From Selaginella moellendorffii (taxonomy: Eukaryota > Streptophyta > Lycopodiopsida > Selaginellales > Selaginellaceae): DNA of 64,000 nt. The stretch's first letter is position 1. Every line of letters starts with the position of its first letter. The DNA lies in the NCBI RefSeq assembly GCF_000143415.4, contig NW_003314339.1, forward strand, positions 566,966-630,965. Direction: 5' to 3'. Positions 1 through 12,001 of this stretch are shown one piece after another. The notes under the pieces were generated by a model. That model did no database searches and had not been told where the DNA came from. It was given only the letters and a program-made list of their open reading frames with translations. Position numbers and translations under genes: made by a program.

Positions 1-41
1 ACCAATAAAAGTCGGACTAAGGAACAGCTCCGATACTAAAT
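1..41 (-). mobile_element. Start of a second family A internal region (cut by window edge)
   Basis: Directly abutting the LTR at 42-1730, this stretch repeats the sequence found at 5841-5881, including the primer-binding-like TAGTATCGGAGC on the minus strand. A further internal domain therefore continues off the left edge, making an LTR-internal-LTR-internal tandem. Confidence 0.8.
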
Positions 42-1730
42 TGTAAGTGACTAAATTTTCCATTCTACTTTAGTCACTTAACCACACTTCCAACCACTTG
101 GAGGAGTCTCACTCACAACCTCCATAAGTCCTATTCCAGACTTGGGCTTGCTAGCCCCAAGAATGGCATCCCCGCCACTCAACGTTTGCACTTGATCCAA
201 GTGCTCCACGTGTCCGATCCCATGACCGACACCCCAAGGTACCACTGACATATCAACCCGTTACGCTAAGGCCATGCCCCTTTACCTTGGCCACACCGGT
301 GGTCTAACACCACCTGCATCACAGACCCATCTCTCAAGGACTGGGCCATCCGTCCATGAGTGATCATTCCAGATCCACTCCTTAGCATTCTTAGGATGCC
401 CACAGACATGGGGAATAGCCTTCCCCAATATCCCTTTTCTGGTCTTCACCAAATCCCTTTCTGCCCATGACCGTGTTCGCCAACACTGCCACTGGATCAA
501 GGCCCACAGGCCCGACCACTAAGTCCCACGGTCCTCGGGGACTTCCTCACCACACGACCGTGTCCTTGGTCACTACCCCAGAGGACTGCTCCTCTTCCTT
601 TCCACAGTCTGGGCCTTTGGGACAACATTTCGAAACACCGTGGCCTTACGCGAGCCACCTGGGTACTCTCCCCGCCTTCCGCCTTTAGGTGCTCTAGCCA
701 TGGGCTTAGAGCGAGGTTCCATTGAGCCACGACATGTATCCAAGTAGGTAGTGCCACCCACACTTGGACTGGGAGCATCGGCCAGTCGATCTCCCGGGGG
801 AACTAGAGCCAGCTCTTGAACACTTCACCAAGCTACCCCGCTTGTCGGTCCGTGTTCACTCTAGTCTTGGACTTCCCAGTGGGCAGCTCATCACCCAACA
901 CTGGGTCCGGCCTTCCTGGGCCAAACTGGCCTTTCCTGGCCAAACTGGCTCCACTGCAGTCCTCCCCCTACTATACTTTTGGAGCTCACCAAACCCCCCA
1001 GGGTCTGGGAGACGAACGCTTTGGGCTTTCACCCTCTCATGCTCCGGACTCGGACTCGGACTCGGACTCGGACTCAGACTCAGACTCGGACTCGGATTCG
1101 GACTCGGACTCGGACTTGGGCTCGGCCTCGGTCTCGGTCTCGGTCCCGATCTCAGTCTCGGTCTCGGTATCGGTCCCGGTCTCGGTCTTGGTCTCGACTT
1201 CGGACTCCATCTCGGGTCCATCTCGGACTCCATCTCGGACTCCATCTCGGGTCCATCTCGGACTCCATCTCGGACTCCATCTCGGGTCCACCTCGGACTC
1301 CACCTCGGACTCCATCTCGGGTCCACCTCGGACTCCACCTCGGACTCCATCTCGGGCTCCATATCGGTTCCAGCTCGGACTCCATCTCGGACTCCATTTT
1401 GGGTCCATCTCGGGTCCACCTCGGACTCCATCTCGGGGTCCTTCTCGGACTCCACTTCGGACTCCACTTCGGACTCTAACTCGGGCCCATCTCGGACACT
1501 TCCACGTGTCATGTGTTGGTCCTTTTGGGTCCCTTTTTGGAGCCTCGCTTATGGCTCGCTTCGTGCTCATTCCTCGAGCACTTCGTTGGGAGTTCCACTC
1601 CCGCTCTTAACTTTTTCAAGTCGGAGCTTTTGGTCCAAACGTGTTACGCTCGTTTGGCTCTTGCTTCGGCCACTACCACGTGGCGCCCTTTCCGGCTCTA
1701 CTTTGGGGCCTAGGGATTTTGTGTCTCACA
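42..1730 (-). repeat. Family A LTR (copy A1)
   Basis: The LTR is 1689 bp with TG...CA ends in element orientation. Its centre (about 1035-1490) is a low-complexity array of 6- and 12-bp units (GACTCG, CTCGGACTCCAT) that leaves several frames open without being coding. It is flanked by internal sequence on both sides, so it is shared by two tandem element units. Confidence 0.9.
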
Positions 1731-4700
1731 ACTCCACCACCCATAGACGAAGTTCGATGTCCTCATCGAACGGTAAACCATTTTATAAAGTAACACCCGC
1801 ATGTGTTACCATTTCCATCCTTGGCACCTAGCCAATATTTGTCAATGGTTTGACATTGAAGGCTCACCATGCCTTCTCCATATTCGTCAATGGTTTGCCA
1901 TTGAAGGCTCACCATGCCTTTTGCATATTCCTCAATGGTTTGACACCAAAGGCTCACCATGCCTTACCTATCCTCTAAGGAGGGTAGTCTCTCCAACTTA
2001 GAGACTGATTGGACCACATGTAGTGGTTCTCTCCTTTTATTGGTTTAGTTCTTGTTAAACCTCTTAGAGACCCTTCTCTAAGTCAATCCCACTACTCCTT
2101 CTCAAGTAGTCTCAATTTCCATCTATTGAACGTTTGCACCTTGGAACTTTTACTCTTTGGACTTTTGGAAGTCAATTTCCTAGGTGTCTCCAACACCTTG
2201 CATTGCACAGATTGTGCAACTCCACTTCCCCATCCTAGGAAGTTCATTACTTAAGGGCACCATCATCCTCTCTTCTATTTCGTGCCACCTTGGGCACTAA
2301 GTTCCATTTATCATACTTTGTGCTAGGGCTATCCATGGCTCTATCATTTGGCTACCTTACCGCTCCCTCCCTCAGAGCTTCCACTTTTGCCAAATCGGAG
2401 CAATTCGGAATCCATCCTTGGAAACACACTTCCTTTCCCGCAATTTGTTAGCGTCCAACACATTAGTGTTCCTCGCCTAACTTTGCCACTTGGATTCCAT
2501 CCAAGGGATTCCACGGCCCTATCCTGGCCATTCATCTTTTGCTCCTATCCGTTGATTGTTGCACCCAGCAACACCGAATGTCTACCTCCCTCCTTGAGGT
2601 ATTCCTTTGATTCTATAGCAAAGGCTTTGTTTTGCCAAGACTAGGGTGTTCACCCCTAGTAAGTCTCTTTAGCACCTTCTGCTGTGGGCTTTATCCACGG
2701 CCCAACTTGTGACCCTCCCATGGGTCTTTTATAGAGACTACTTTCCTTGCTCACACTATGCCATCGTAATGACATAGCTTACTTCCCTAAGGTGCTTTTC
2801 CCACTTGGTCACCTTGACCAAGCCACACCATCATCAATAGTTCAAATCAACACTTTGAACTAGGAACCTTATTCCTTAACCCAAACAAAGACCTTGTCCT
2901 TATTTAGCCACAAGATCACCTAGTGATTTCACCTCGGCACCTTAACAGGTTTGCCAATAGGTACTAGGTCTTCTAGACCTTCAAATTGTTGACTATAACC
3001 CCGGGGGCATCCCCCACACTTGGCGGTGCACCCAAGCCAGCCCTTACGGCCAAGGGTTCATAGCAACTGAGATTAGGTGTCCCCATCTCACTCACCACGT
3101 CCTTGGTGCCACTTGCACCAAAGCGTTCAAGTTAGATATGCCAAGCTTTCACACTAAGCAATCTAACCGTGCATCACGACTCCGAGGCATCCCTCGCTTG
3201 GCAGTGTGCCCAAACCAGTCTCCCCACTGAGAGTCCATGACCACCGAAATATAAGTGTCCTCATATTCCAAACCATCACCATGCCCTAGTGATTTGGGAC
3301 TCGAACCCAAGCACTAGAGGGTCGGGACTCGAACCCAACCTCCGTATATGCATCTACGGACGGCATCACACAAGATGCCTAGCGTGACTCCCCACGCCGG
3401 TGCACCAACCTATATTTAAAGCGCGCTACAAATCACAGCTTAGGAACCTAGTTCCTTCGCACTGCCAAGTCCTCTCACTTGACAAGCCTGTGATCATGCA
3501 TGGACTCTTCCATGCTCAGCCCCATGGGCCACCCCTTTGAAGTTGGCTCCTTCAACTAGGGTATTCGTTCCCCCCAACTTGCCAATCTCACTTAGCAAGT
3601 CATCCAGCCACTGTAATATGGTTCATGCATAAGCGTGAAAGCCCTTGATCCTTGACTTTCGTTCAAAGCCTTCTCTTTGAAGGCTCGGGAACTACTTCCC
3701 TAACCTTGAAAGCCTTGCCTCATGGCAAGCTTCAAGACCACGCTTCTGCTGCGCCATTCTGATTTCGCGTGTTCCTTGAACCATTTACGTTTGGCCTTTC
3801 TAGGTACTAAGCTACCTAGAATCCTCTTTGGGAACCTTGAAGGAACTCTGTCCCTCAGCTTGCTAAGGCCTCCCTTTTTGCAAACTTTATAGTTGCCATA
3901 TAGTCTAACATGGACAATTCCATATGTTAGACTCTCCATGGCATCACGGTTGCTAGTGGCAACACCCTCGAGCCCCCACTTGATGCTCCACTCCCAGCTG
4001 GCATAACCAACCTTGGCTATGCCCTTCGATTCCTGTGGTTCGGTTCTATCCCCTTACTTATTGCTTTTGGCTTCACACCTTTCCTTCGGTCATTCTCCTC
4101 TAGACCAAGAGGATAGCTTTGCACTTTATATCATGCCTTAGCAAGTATTCTTAGGGATGAACCTACCCAATAGCCCATGGAGTGGTCCTCAATCCGGGTA
4201 TGCTCACCTTATAATCCCACACACTGGGATTACCTTGTTGCTTATGGGCCTTTACATGCCCATCACTAGCCTTGCCAAAATTCCATTTTTGGCTTTGTCC
4301 AACTCGGGTAGACAGTCCTTTCCTGTCTCCGCAACCTTGGACATTTGGATAACACCTTCTATCCATCATTGGCTAGGGACTTAGTCCCTTGGGTCTTATC
4401 CATTGCCCTCGCGACATCAAACACCACCTTCTGGTGTTCTAGAGTGTTCGGGTGTCCCAATGATGGCTTTCTTGACAATGAGTATTTCCTTTTATGACAT
4501 TGACTTACTATATCGCAACATAAGCAACTTATCCCCCGTAAGGGTATATCCAACTTCCTTATGCTATTAAGAAGTCTTGGGTAGCTACCTTCTACCCGTT
4601 TAGCTAGTTATTTTGCACCTCTTGCTTAGTTGCCTCATAGTTGTCAAGTCCTACAACTCATTGTTTGGTGCTTCCACACCTCCATCATTATCTGGATCAC

Positions 4701-5881
4701 CACACTCCAACTACATGCTCTGCAGCTTAGGCTATGCCATTCCCATTTCCCTTGGGATTCCTTTGGCAAGGGGTTTTCATGAACCCACCAACATAGCCTC
4801 AAGGTATCACACCTTGGCACATTTGGTGTCTCCACACCATCGGCTCCACGAGCCTACCTCTATGACACTTCCCCTTTGTGTCTAAGTCTTTGCCAAGACC
4901 AACACCGCCCTTTCTCATGCCAACCATCCGTTAGCACTGCACCATAGAGGTCCCACACAACTTCGTGTCAAAGTTGTTTTCTTCTGGGAACACCTTTTCC
5001 ATAACTTTAGCATGGCATATTTTGCCATCGATGAGATACCCTCTCTTCTCATCCTTGGATCCTATGATCCCCCCCCATCCTTTGTGGGGTACAACACACC
5101 TCAGTCCAAATGCTTCCATCAGTCCTTTTAGGACCATCCGTTGACTCTACTTGAGTCATCCAGCAGTTTTGGACGTGGTTAATCCACAGACCCGTAAGGT
5201 CCTACTTGTGAGGCACTAGCTCACTGGAATACACTTCTTGCATTCCTGTCCCACTCAAAAGGACTATTTTCACAAGTGTTACTCTGACACTTGATTTTGT
5301 TCTCTGGGGGCCACCTTTGCCCCTTAGGACTACTTGTCCATGTGATGAGAATACCACTCATCTCTAAGTACACCCCCCAACTCCTTGGGTTGTTCCAGCA
5401 TTTATTAAAGGTAGCCCCGGCTACCATTTCAAGGACTTGAGTCCTCTTCCGTATTTGACCTCCCACGGTCATTACCTCTGGTCTCACATTCATGAGCACC
5501 AACCTCAACTATATGAGGATAATCTTATAACTCCTTTATTGTTTTGGAGTCTCTATCTTTTCTGTGATCCCAACTATAGTTGTTTACCACAACTACCTTA
5601 GCCAATTTGCCGAGACAAATGCTCATCCGCATCACATCCTCAACTCAATGAGGAAAACCTTGCACTGTTCCCAAGATCCCAAAGTCGTTCCATTATTGGC
5701 CCTTTTCTATCCACCACCTCGTCTACAAGTTCACACATGAACTGTAATGGAGAGCCATGTCTTCCCGACTTGCTACTCCTCAAGGATAAGCCCACTCCTC
5801 GGACCTTCCAATGCCAACACTAGTGGTGATATACTTGAGCACCAATAAAAGTCGGACTAAGGAACAGCTCCGATACTAAAT
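1731..5881 (-). other. Family A internal domain, no protein-coding content
   Basis: Minus-strand internal region of about 4.15 kb. The polypurine tract lies at 1731-1744 next to the 3' LTR. A primer-binding-like TAGTATCGGAGC lies at 5867-5878, next to the 5' LTR, close to the plant initiator-Met tRNA complement TGGTATCAGAGC. Open frames are all under 100 codons and none shows a known motif. Blocks near 3000-3360 (the GGGGGCATCCCCC segment and two GACTCGAACCC segments) match the 3' untranslated part of family B (31230-31400) in reverse complement, which links the two families. Confidence 0.75.
5867..5878 (-). other. Primer-binding site of family A
   Basis: TAGTATCGGAGC on the minus strand, three bases inside the 5' LTR end. 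It differs by one base from the family B site at 26250. Confidence 0.7.
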
Positions 5882-7553
5882 TGTAAGCGACTATATTTTC
5901 CATTCTACTTTAGTCAGTTAACCACACTTCCAACCACTTGGAGGAGTCTCACTCACAACCTCCATAAGTCCTATTCCAGACTTGGGCTTGCTAGCCCCAA
6001 GAATGGCATCCCCGCCACTCAACCTTTGCACTTGATCCAAGTGCTCCACGTGTCCGATCCCATGACCGACACCCCAAGGTACCACTGACATATCAACCTG
6101 TTACGCTAAGGCCATGCCCCTTTACCTTGGCCACACCGGTGGTCTAACACCACCTGCATCACAGACCCATCTCTCAAGGACTGGGCCATCCGTCCATGAG
6201 TGATCATTCCAGATCCACTCCTTAGCATCCTTAGGATGCCCACAGACATGGGGAATAGCCTTCCCCAATATCCCTTTTCTGGTCTTCACCAAATCCCTTT
6301 CTGCCCATGGCCGTGTTCGCCAACACTGCCACTGGATCAAGGCCCACAGGCCCGACCACTAAGTCCCACGGTCCTCGGGGACTTCCTCACCACACGACTG
6401 TGTCCTTGGTCACTACCCCAGAGGACTGCTCCTCTTCCTTTCCACAGTCTGGGCCTTTGGGACAACATTTCGAAACACCGTGGCCTTACGCGAGCCACCT
6501 GGGTACTCTCCCCGCCTTCCGCCTTTAGGTGCTCTAGCCATGGGCTTAGAGCGAGGTTCCATTGAGCCACGACATGTATCCAAGTAGGTAGTGCCACCCA
6601 CACTTGGACTGGGAGCATCGGCCAGTCGATCTCCCGGGGGAACTAGAGCCAGCTCTTGAACACTTCACCAAGCTACCCCGCTTGTCGGTCTGTGTTCACT
6701 CTAGTCTTGGACTTCCCTGTGGGCAGCTCATCACCCAACACTGGGTCTGGCCTTCCTGGGCCAAACTGGCCTTTCCTGGCGAAACTGGCTCCAGTGCAGT
6801 CCTCCCCCTACTATACTTTTGGAGCTCACCAAACCCCCCAGGGTCTGGGAGACGAACGCTTTGGGCTTTCACCCTCTCATGCTCCGGACTCGGACTCAGA
6901 CTCGGACTCGGACTCAGACTCAGACTCGGACTCGGATTCGGACTCGGACTCGGACTTGGGCTCGGCCTCGGTCCTTGTCACGGTCCCGATCTCAGTCTCG
7001 GTCTCGGTCTCGGTCCCGGTCTCGGTCTTGGTCTCGGTCTCGACTTCGGACTCCATCTCGGGTCCATCTCGGACTCCATCTCGGACTCCATCTCGGACTC
7101 CATCTCGGGTCCACCTCGGACTCCACCTCGGACTCCATCTCGGGTCCACCTCGGACTCCACCTCGGACTCCATATCGGTTCCATCTCGGACTCCATCTCG
7201 GACTCCATTTTGGGTCCATCTCGGGTCCACCTCGGACTCCACCTCGGACTCCATCTCGGGGTCCTTCTCGGACTCCACTTCGGACTCCACTTCGGACTCC
7301 AACTCGGGCCCATCTCGGACACTTCCACGTGTCATGTGTTGGTCCTTTTGGGTCCCTTTTTGGAGCCTCGCTTATGGCTCGCTTCGTGCTCATTCCTCGA
7401 GCACTTCGTTGGGAGTTCCACTCCCGCTCTTGACTTTTTCAAGTCGGAGCTTTTGGTCCAAACGTGTTACGCTCGTTTGGCTCTTGCTTCGGCCACTACC
7501 ACGTGGCGCCCTTTCCGGCTCTACTTTGGGGCCTAGGGATTTTGTGTCTCACA
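5882..7553 (-). repeat. Family A LTR (copy A2)
   Basis: 1672 bp, nearly identical to A1 outside the central tandem array, where unit number differs. The right flank (GTTGGCTCATGC) is mosaic sequence also found near 23110, so this end is the true insertion border of the tandem. Confidence 0.9.
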
Positions 7554-7768
7554 GTTGGCTCATGCAATTTTGAACCCAAAAATGCACCAAAAAATGCTCG
7601 ACTAGCATTATTGTTTGAATGGCGTGTGGCCTTATATTGCCATAAATGGACGTACACACACAGCATAATTATTCCTTTACACGGCGAATAATCTTGGCGC
7701 GGATCGCTGACATGGCATGGCAAAGTTCGAATCACTAACATGGCACAGCTGGATCGAGGCAAGGACAT

Positions 7769-8916
7769 TGTAAGCCACAAATTTTTCCTTTCCAATTTGC
7801 CAGCTTATTTCGTCTATCCGTCCAACACCGCCTTGGCTCTCGCTAAGTTCCCTTGCCAAGGTTCTCGCCTATGGTACCAGCTCCTACTTGGTCTCAGCTA
7901 CTCACTGCACGAGCAACGGAGTGTTAGCCATCCATCCACGGATTCCCAAATCACTCCCAATCCCCCTCCCCGGGTTAGACTGGACTTAAGGTTCGGCTAC
8001 ACTCCCCGCAAGCACAAGCAGCCAAGCACACCAAGCTTCCAGGTTCCTAACATCCTTTGGTACCACAAGACTTGATCATGGGACCCTCTAAATCCCAAGT
8101 CTTGAGTGCAACACTTGCTTCGGGACGCCGGGGCGAAACACCGTGGCCTAGCGGCCCGGTATGGGTACCTCTCGCCCCCCACTTCCATCCCGAAGGAAGG
8201 CCCAAGCCCCTAGGAAGGGCGAGGACCAATGAGCCGCATGGTACTCAAGTGGGGCACCACTCCACATGAGCCGAGAGCACCGCAATCGGTTTCCCTTTCG
8301 GGAGTGGGAGCTGCTCTTGAGCGCTTCCTTGGATGGCCCCTCCGGCACCAACCAAGTCCATGCTCACTCCCACCCAAGGCCCCTCGGTCCCAGTCCCAAC
8401 CTCAAGTCAGTTTGGGAGCCCCACTGGAGAGTCCCTTCTAAACTGGTTCCTGGACCTCACTATCCCTACTATACTTTTGGAACCCCCTGCAGCCCCCCCC
8501 CCCTGGGAGACGCACGCTTTGGGCTTTCACCCCTTGACCCGTTTTAGTATTTGGACTTAGTCTCTGGCTCGATCTCGGACCCGATTTCGGATCCGACTTC
8601 GGATTCGGTTTCGGACTCGATCTCGGACTCGATCTCGGACCCGATCTCGGACCCGACCTCGGACTCGACCTCGGACTCGGTCTCGGACCCGATTTCGGAT
8701 CTCGGACTCCGTCTCGAACTCGGTCTCGAACTCGGACTCGAACTCGGTCCCCGAGTCGGTCTCGGACTCGATTCCGGACTCGATCTCGAACTCGGTCCTA
8801 GAGTCGGTCTTGGACTCGATCTTCGACTTGGTCCCATCCGATGAACTCTTTGTCATTTTGGTCATGCTTTCGGGGTTCCTTTAGCCTACGACACCTCGGC
8901 GAGTTGGTTCCTTACA
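7769..8916 (-). mobile_element. Family B solo LTR
   Basis: 1148 bp, exactly the length of both LTRs of the full element at 25099-32629, in reverse orientation with TGTAAG...CTTACA ends on the plus strand. It is flanked by the 5-bp target duplication GACAT (7764-7768 and 8917-8921). The paralogous site near 23325 has a single GACAT and no insertion. A solo LTR arises by recombination between the two LTRs of a former full element. Confidence 0.95.
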
Positions 8917-9214
8917 GACATGATGTGACAAAGTTCAACCTCCGACAGCAAAGTCTAGAAGCTACTCAGTTTGAAATTTGTCAGAGGAATCATAAGATCT
9001 GGTTTGTCAGAGGATTTGATGTGACGATCAAGCGTGTGTTATTTTTGAATTCTCGAACTCATTCCTAGGTCTATCATTTTTTTGCGCCGTGTTCTTGGTT
9101 CCGCTGAGCGCAGTGAGCGCTGCTTGTGTAAGTGGCGTTGTGAGCTGTGGTTTATGCGTCTACGAGCGGTTGCGGCATTGCGAGCGCCATTGTGAGTGGC
9201 AGTTTATGCGAGTG

Positions 9215-9300
9215 GCAGTTTGTGCGAGCGGCGCTACGAGCAGTTTCGGTGTTGCGAGCGGCGCTACGAGTAGTTGCGGTGTTGCGAGCGGCACTGTCTT
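9215..9300. repeat. Short tandem repeat, GCGAGCGGCGCTACGAG units
   Basis: Two to three imperfect units of about 33 bp (GCGAGCGGC, GCTACGAG, AGTTGCGGTGTT). The same array lies at 23625-23700 in the paralogous segment. Frames across it stay open by composition and show no recognisable protein. Confidence 0.6.
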
Positions 9301-9386
9301 TGGTGTGGCTACCGCTTCCTCTTGATATTCGGCACTTGTGCTTCCTGGTATGTTCACCATGGAATGGCTTAGGACCACATTAACAA

Positions 9387-9408
9387 ATGGCATGAGGCCA
9401 CATGCCAT
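9387..9408. repeat. 22-bp palindrome copy
   Basis: ATGGCATG and CATGCCAT arms around a GGCC core; the best-formed member of the dispersed family in D1. The paralogous copy is at 23794-23815. Confidence 0.85.
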
Positions 9409-9683
9409 TTTGGGCCCTTGCAATTTCATGGCTAGCGTATTGTCATGTATGTTTTTACTTGCCTGCAGCTGTGTGTATATCAAGATGGCATGAGGCCTCA
9501 TGCCCATTTTGTGAATGCGAAATTTCACGTAGGTGTCAATAGCATGTTTGAATAATGGCATGTGGCCTCATGCTATTGAGGTTGTTTGGTATGTTATGAT
9601 TTAGGCCATTCTCCAATCATTTTTTGTATGGTCTTAACTTCTTTTCTGCACTTTCAGAATGGCCTCCGCAAGTGCGACGCATG

Positions 9684-11520
9684 TGTGAGACACAAAATCC
9701 CTAGGCCCCAAAGTGGAGCCAGAAGGGTGCCACGTGGTAATGGCCGAAGCGAAAGCCAAACGAGTGTAACACGTTTGGGCCAAAAGCTCCGCCTTGAAAG
9801 GTCGAGAGCGGGAGTGGAACTCCTAACGAAGGGCTCGAGGAATGAGCACGAAACGAGCAATAACCGAGGCTCCAAAAAGGGACCCAAAAGGACCAACACA
9901 TGACACATGGTAGTGTCCGAGAAGGACCCGAGATGGAGTCCGAGGTGGAGTCCGAAGTGGAGTCCGAGTTGGAGTCCGAAGTGGAGTCCGAGGTGGACCC
10001 GAGATGGACCCGAGATCGAGTCCGAGATGGACCCGAGATAGAGTCCGAGATGGACCGAGACGGAGTCCGAGATGGACCCGAAATGGAGTCCGAGATGGAC
10101 CCGAAATGGAGTCCGAGATGGACCCGAAATGGAGTCCGAGATGGACCCGAAATGGAGTCCGAGATGGAGTCCGAGATCGAGTCCGAGATGAACCTGAGAT
10201 GGAGTCCGATATGGAGTCCGAGATGGAGTCCGAGATGGAGTCCGAGATCGACTCCGAGATGGACCCGAGATCGACTCTGAGATGGACCCGAGATGGAGTC
10301 CGAGATGGACCCGAGATGGATCCGAGATGGAGTCCGAGATGGAGTCCGAGATGGACCCGAGACCGAGACCGAGACCGAGGCCGAAGCCGAGACCGAGACC
10401 GAGTCCGAGTCCGAAACCGGGACCGAGACCGAGTCCGAGTCCGAGTTCGAGCCCGAGTCCGAGTCCGAATACTAATACAGGCAGTTGGGTGAAAGCCCAA
10501 AGCGATCGTCCCCCAGGGGGGGGGGGGGGGGGGGGCTGCGGGGGGTTCCAAAAGTATAGTAGGGAGAGTGTGGGGGTTGGAGCCCAGTGGAGCCAGTTTG
10601 GCCAGGAAAGGCCAGTTTGGCCCAGGAAGGGCCAGTTGGGCCCAGGAAGGCCAGACCCAGTGTTGGGTGATGAGCTGACCACTGGGAAGTCCAAGACTAG
10701 AGTGAACATGGACCGACAAGCGGGGTAGCTTGGTGAAGTGTTCAAGAGCCGGCTCTAGTTCCCCCGGGAGATCGACTGGCCGATGCTCCCAGTCCAAGTG
10801 TGGGTGGCACTACCTACTTGGATACCAGGCGTGGCTCAACGGAACCTCGCTCTAAGCCCATGGCTAGAGCACCCAAGGGCAGAAGGCAAGGAGAGTACCC
10901 AGGTGGCTCGCGTAAGGCCACGGTGTTCCGAAATGTTGCCCCAAAGGCCCAGACTATGGAAAGGAAGAGGAGCAGTCCTCTGGGGTAGTGACCAAGGACA
11001 CAGTCATGTGGGGAGGAAGTCCTAGAGGACCGTGGGACTTAGTGGTCGGGCCTATGGGTCTCGATCCAGTGGCAGTGTTGGCAAACACGGCCAGGGGCAG
11101 AAAGGGACTTAGTGGGGTCTGACAGAGGGATATTGGGGAAGGCTATTCCCCTTGTCGGTGGGCATCCTAAGGATGCTAAGGAGTGGATCTGAGATGACCA
11201 CTCACGGATGGTTTGCCTAGTCTTGGAGAGCCAAGACTGTGATGCAAGTGGTATTGGACTACCAGTGTGGCAAAGGTGATTGGGCATGGCCTTAGCGTAA
11301 CGGGCTGCTATGTCGGTCATACCTTTGAGTGTCGGTCATGGGATCGGACACGTGGAGCACTTGGACCAAGTGCAAATGTTGAGTGGCATGGATGCCATTC
11401 TTGGGGCTAGCAAGTCCCAAGTCCTGGATTGGACTTATGGAGGGTGTGAATGAGACTCCTCCAAGTGGTCGGAGGTGTGGTTAAGTGACTAAAGTAGAAT
11501 GGAAAATTTAGTCGCTTACA
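9684..11520 (+). mobile_element. Family A solo LTR (copy A3)
   Basis: 1837 bp with TGTGAGACAC start and GTCGCTTACA end. The 5-bp duplication GCATG flanks it (9679-9683 and 11521-11525). The intact G2 gene near 33711 has the same site with one GCATG and no insertion, so orientation, borders and mechanism are fixed. The central array (about 9930-10480) and a run of G (10508-10535) explain long spurious open frames on both strands. Confidence 0.95.
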
Positions 11521-11525
11521 GCATG

Positions 11526-11868
11526 TTCCCTCCATGGATCTTAAGAACCGTGCTACATGGATTCAGGCAAAGGTGTTTCTAAACACCCGAGGGGGAGGTG
11601 GTAGCTGAGGGCTTAGCCACAGTTGTCGATCTAAGAGATGTGGTTGCTAATCAAGAATTGGGCTGGGATGATATTGGAGTTGCGATTTTAGAGGGTGTTG
11701 ACACAGAAGAAAACAGTCTGACTATTGGAAGCATTGTGCGGTGGAAATTGAGGCACTTAGTGTTTGAGAATGTGAAGGATTCACAATCAAACACCACTAC
11801 AACTGATGACAAAACATCTCTTCATGGGAAAAAAAAGTACACCTTCAAGCTCTATTTCGTTAAAGTGG
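11526..11868 (+). pseudogene. Truncated fragment of G2 (DUF7869-like gene)
   Basis: The sequence matches 33716-34046 of G2 with only a few differences, one of them a one-base change in a run of A just before the break. It corresponds to residues of about 90-200 of the intact protein, upstream of all catalytic motifs. The match stops abruptly after TACACCTTC, where the sequence changes to CTCTATTTCGTTAAAGTGG, whose reverse complement occurs near 38113-38133 beyond the 3' side of G2. With its start region deleted, the solo LTR A3 inside and no 3' part, it cannot make a functional protein. Confidence 0.9.
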
Positions 11869-12001
11869 GAATTGTCATTATCCCACTTGTAAAATAAGAT
11901 TTCCAAATCTTTATATAGAATATAAATATAACAAAATTCAAATGCATTGAGGCACATGCCATTTTATTTTATTCAAGGAAATGTCTACTCAATCACTTCT
12001 C

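Larger units (their letters stand above)
42..7553 (-). mobile_element. Family A LTR retrotransposon, non-coding (LARD-like)
   Basis: Read on the minus strand the unit is 5' LTR (7553-5882), primer-binding site, a 4.15-kb internal region, a polypurine tract and the 3' LTR (1730-42). The LTRs begin TGTGAGACAC and end CTTACA. The internal domain has no open frame with gag, protease, reverse transcriptase or integrase motifs, so this is a large non-autonomous derivative rather than a simply decayed copy: the structural signals are well kept while coding is absent. The primer-binding site, the polypurine tract (GGGTGGTGGAG) and the tRNA-T-arm-like block near 3320-3345 are shared with the coding family B element at 25099-32629, which is the likely source of its proteins. 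Confidence 0.85.
7554..9683 (+). repeat. Mosaic segment D1, paralogue of 23107-23823 plus 33027-33452
   Basis: After removing the solo LTR at 7769-8916, this stretch aligns almost base for base with 23107-23823 and then with 33027 onward, up to the start codon of G2. Relative to the second copy it lacks the 150-bp hairpin (33121-33270) and about 240 bp of the start of G2: the text jumps from AATGGCCT (9657-9664) to GCAAGTGCGACGC. It carries three copies of the 22-bp palindrome, at 9387-9408, 9485-9507 and 9555-9576. Confidence 0.85.

Noticed and set aside
816-1610. Long open frames encoding SDSDSD, RTRTRT, GLGLGL or RDGV repeats, in this and all other family A and B LTRs
   Set aside because: They arise because the LTR hexamer arrays lack stops in several frames on both strands; they lie inside verified LTRs and have no independent start, domain or conserved end.
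9160-9561. Recurrent peptide MACGLMPF or NGMRPHAI in many frames
   Set aside because: It is the translation of the 22-bp palindrome in different frames, not a conserved protein motif, except where it lies in a genuine G1 exon.
9900-10492. Possible CRISPR-like or satellite array
   Set aside because: Units are contiguous 6-12 bp repeats without unique spacers, located inside an LTR of a nuclear plant transposon.
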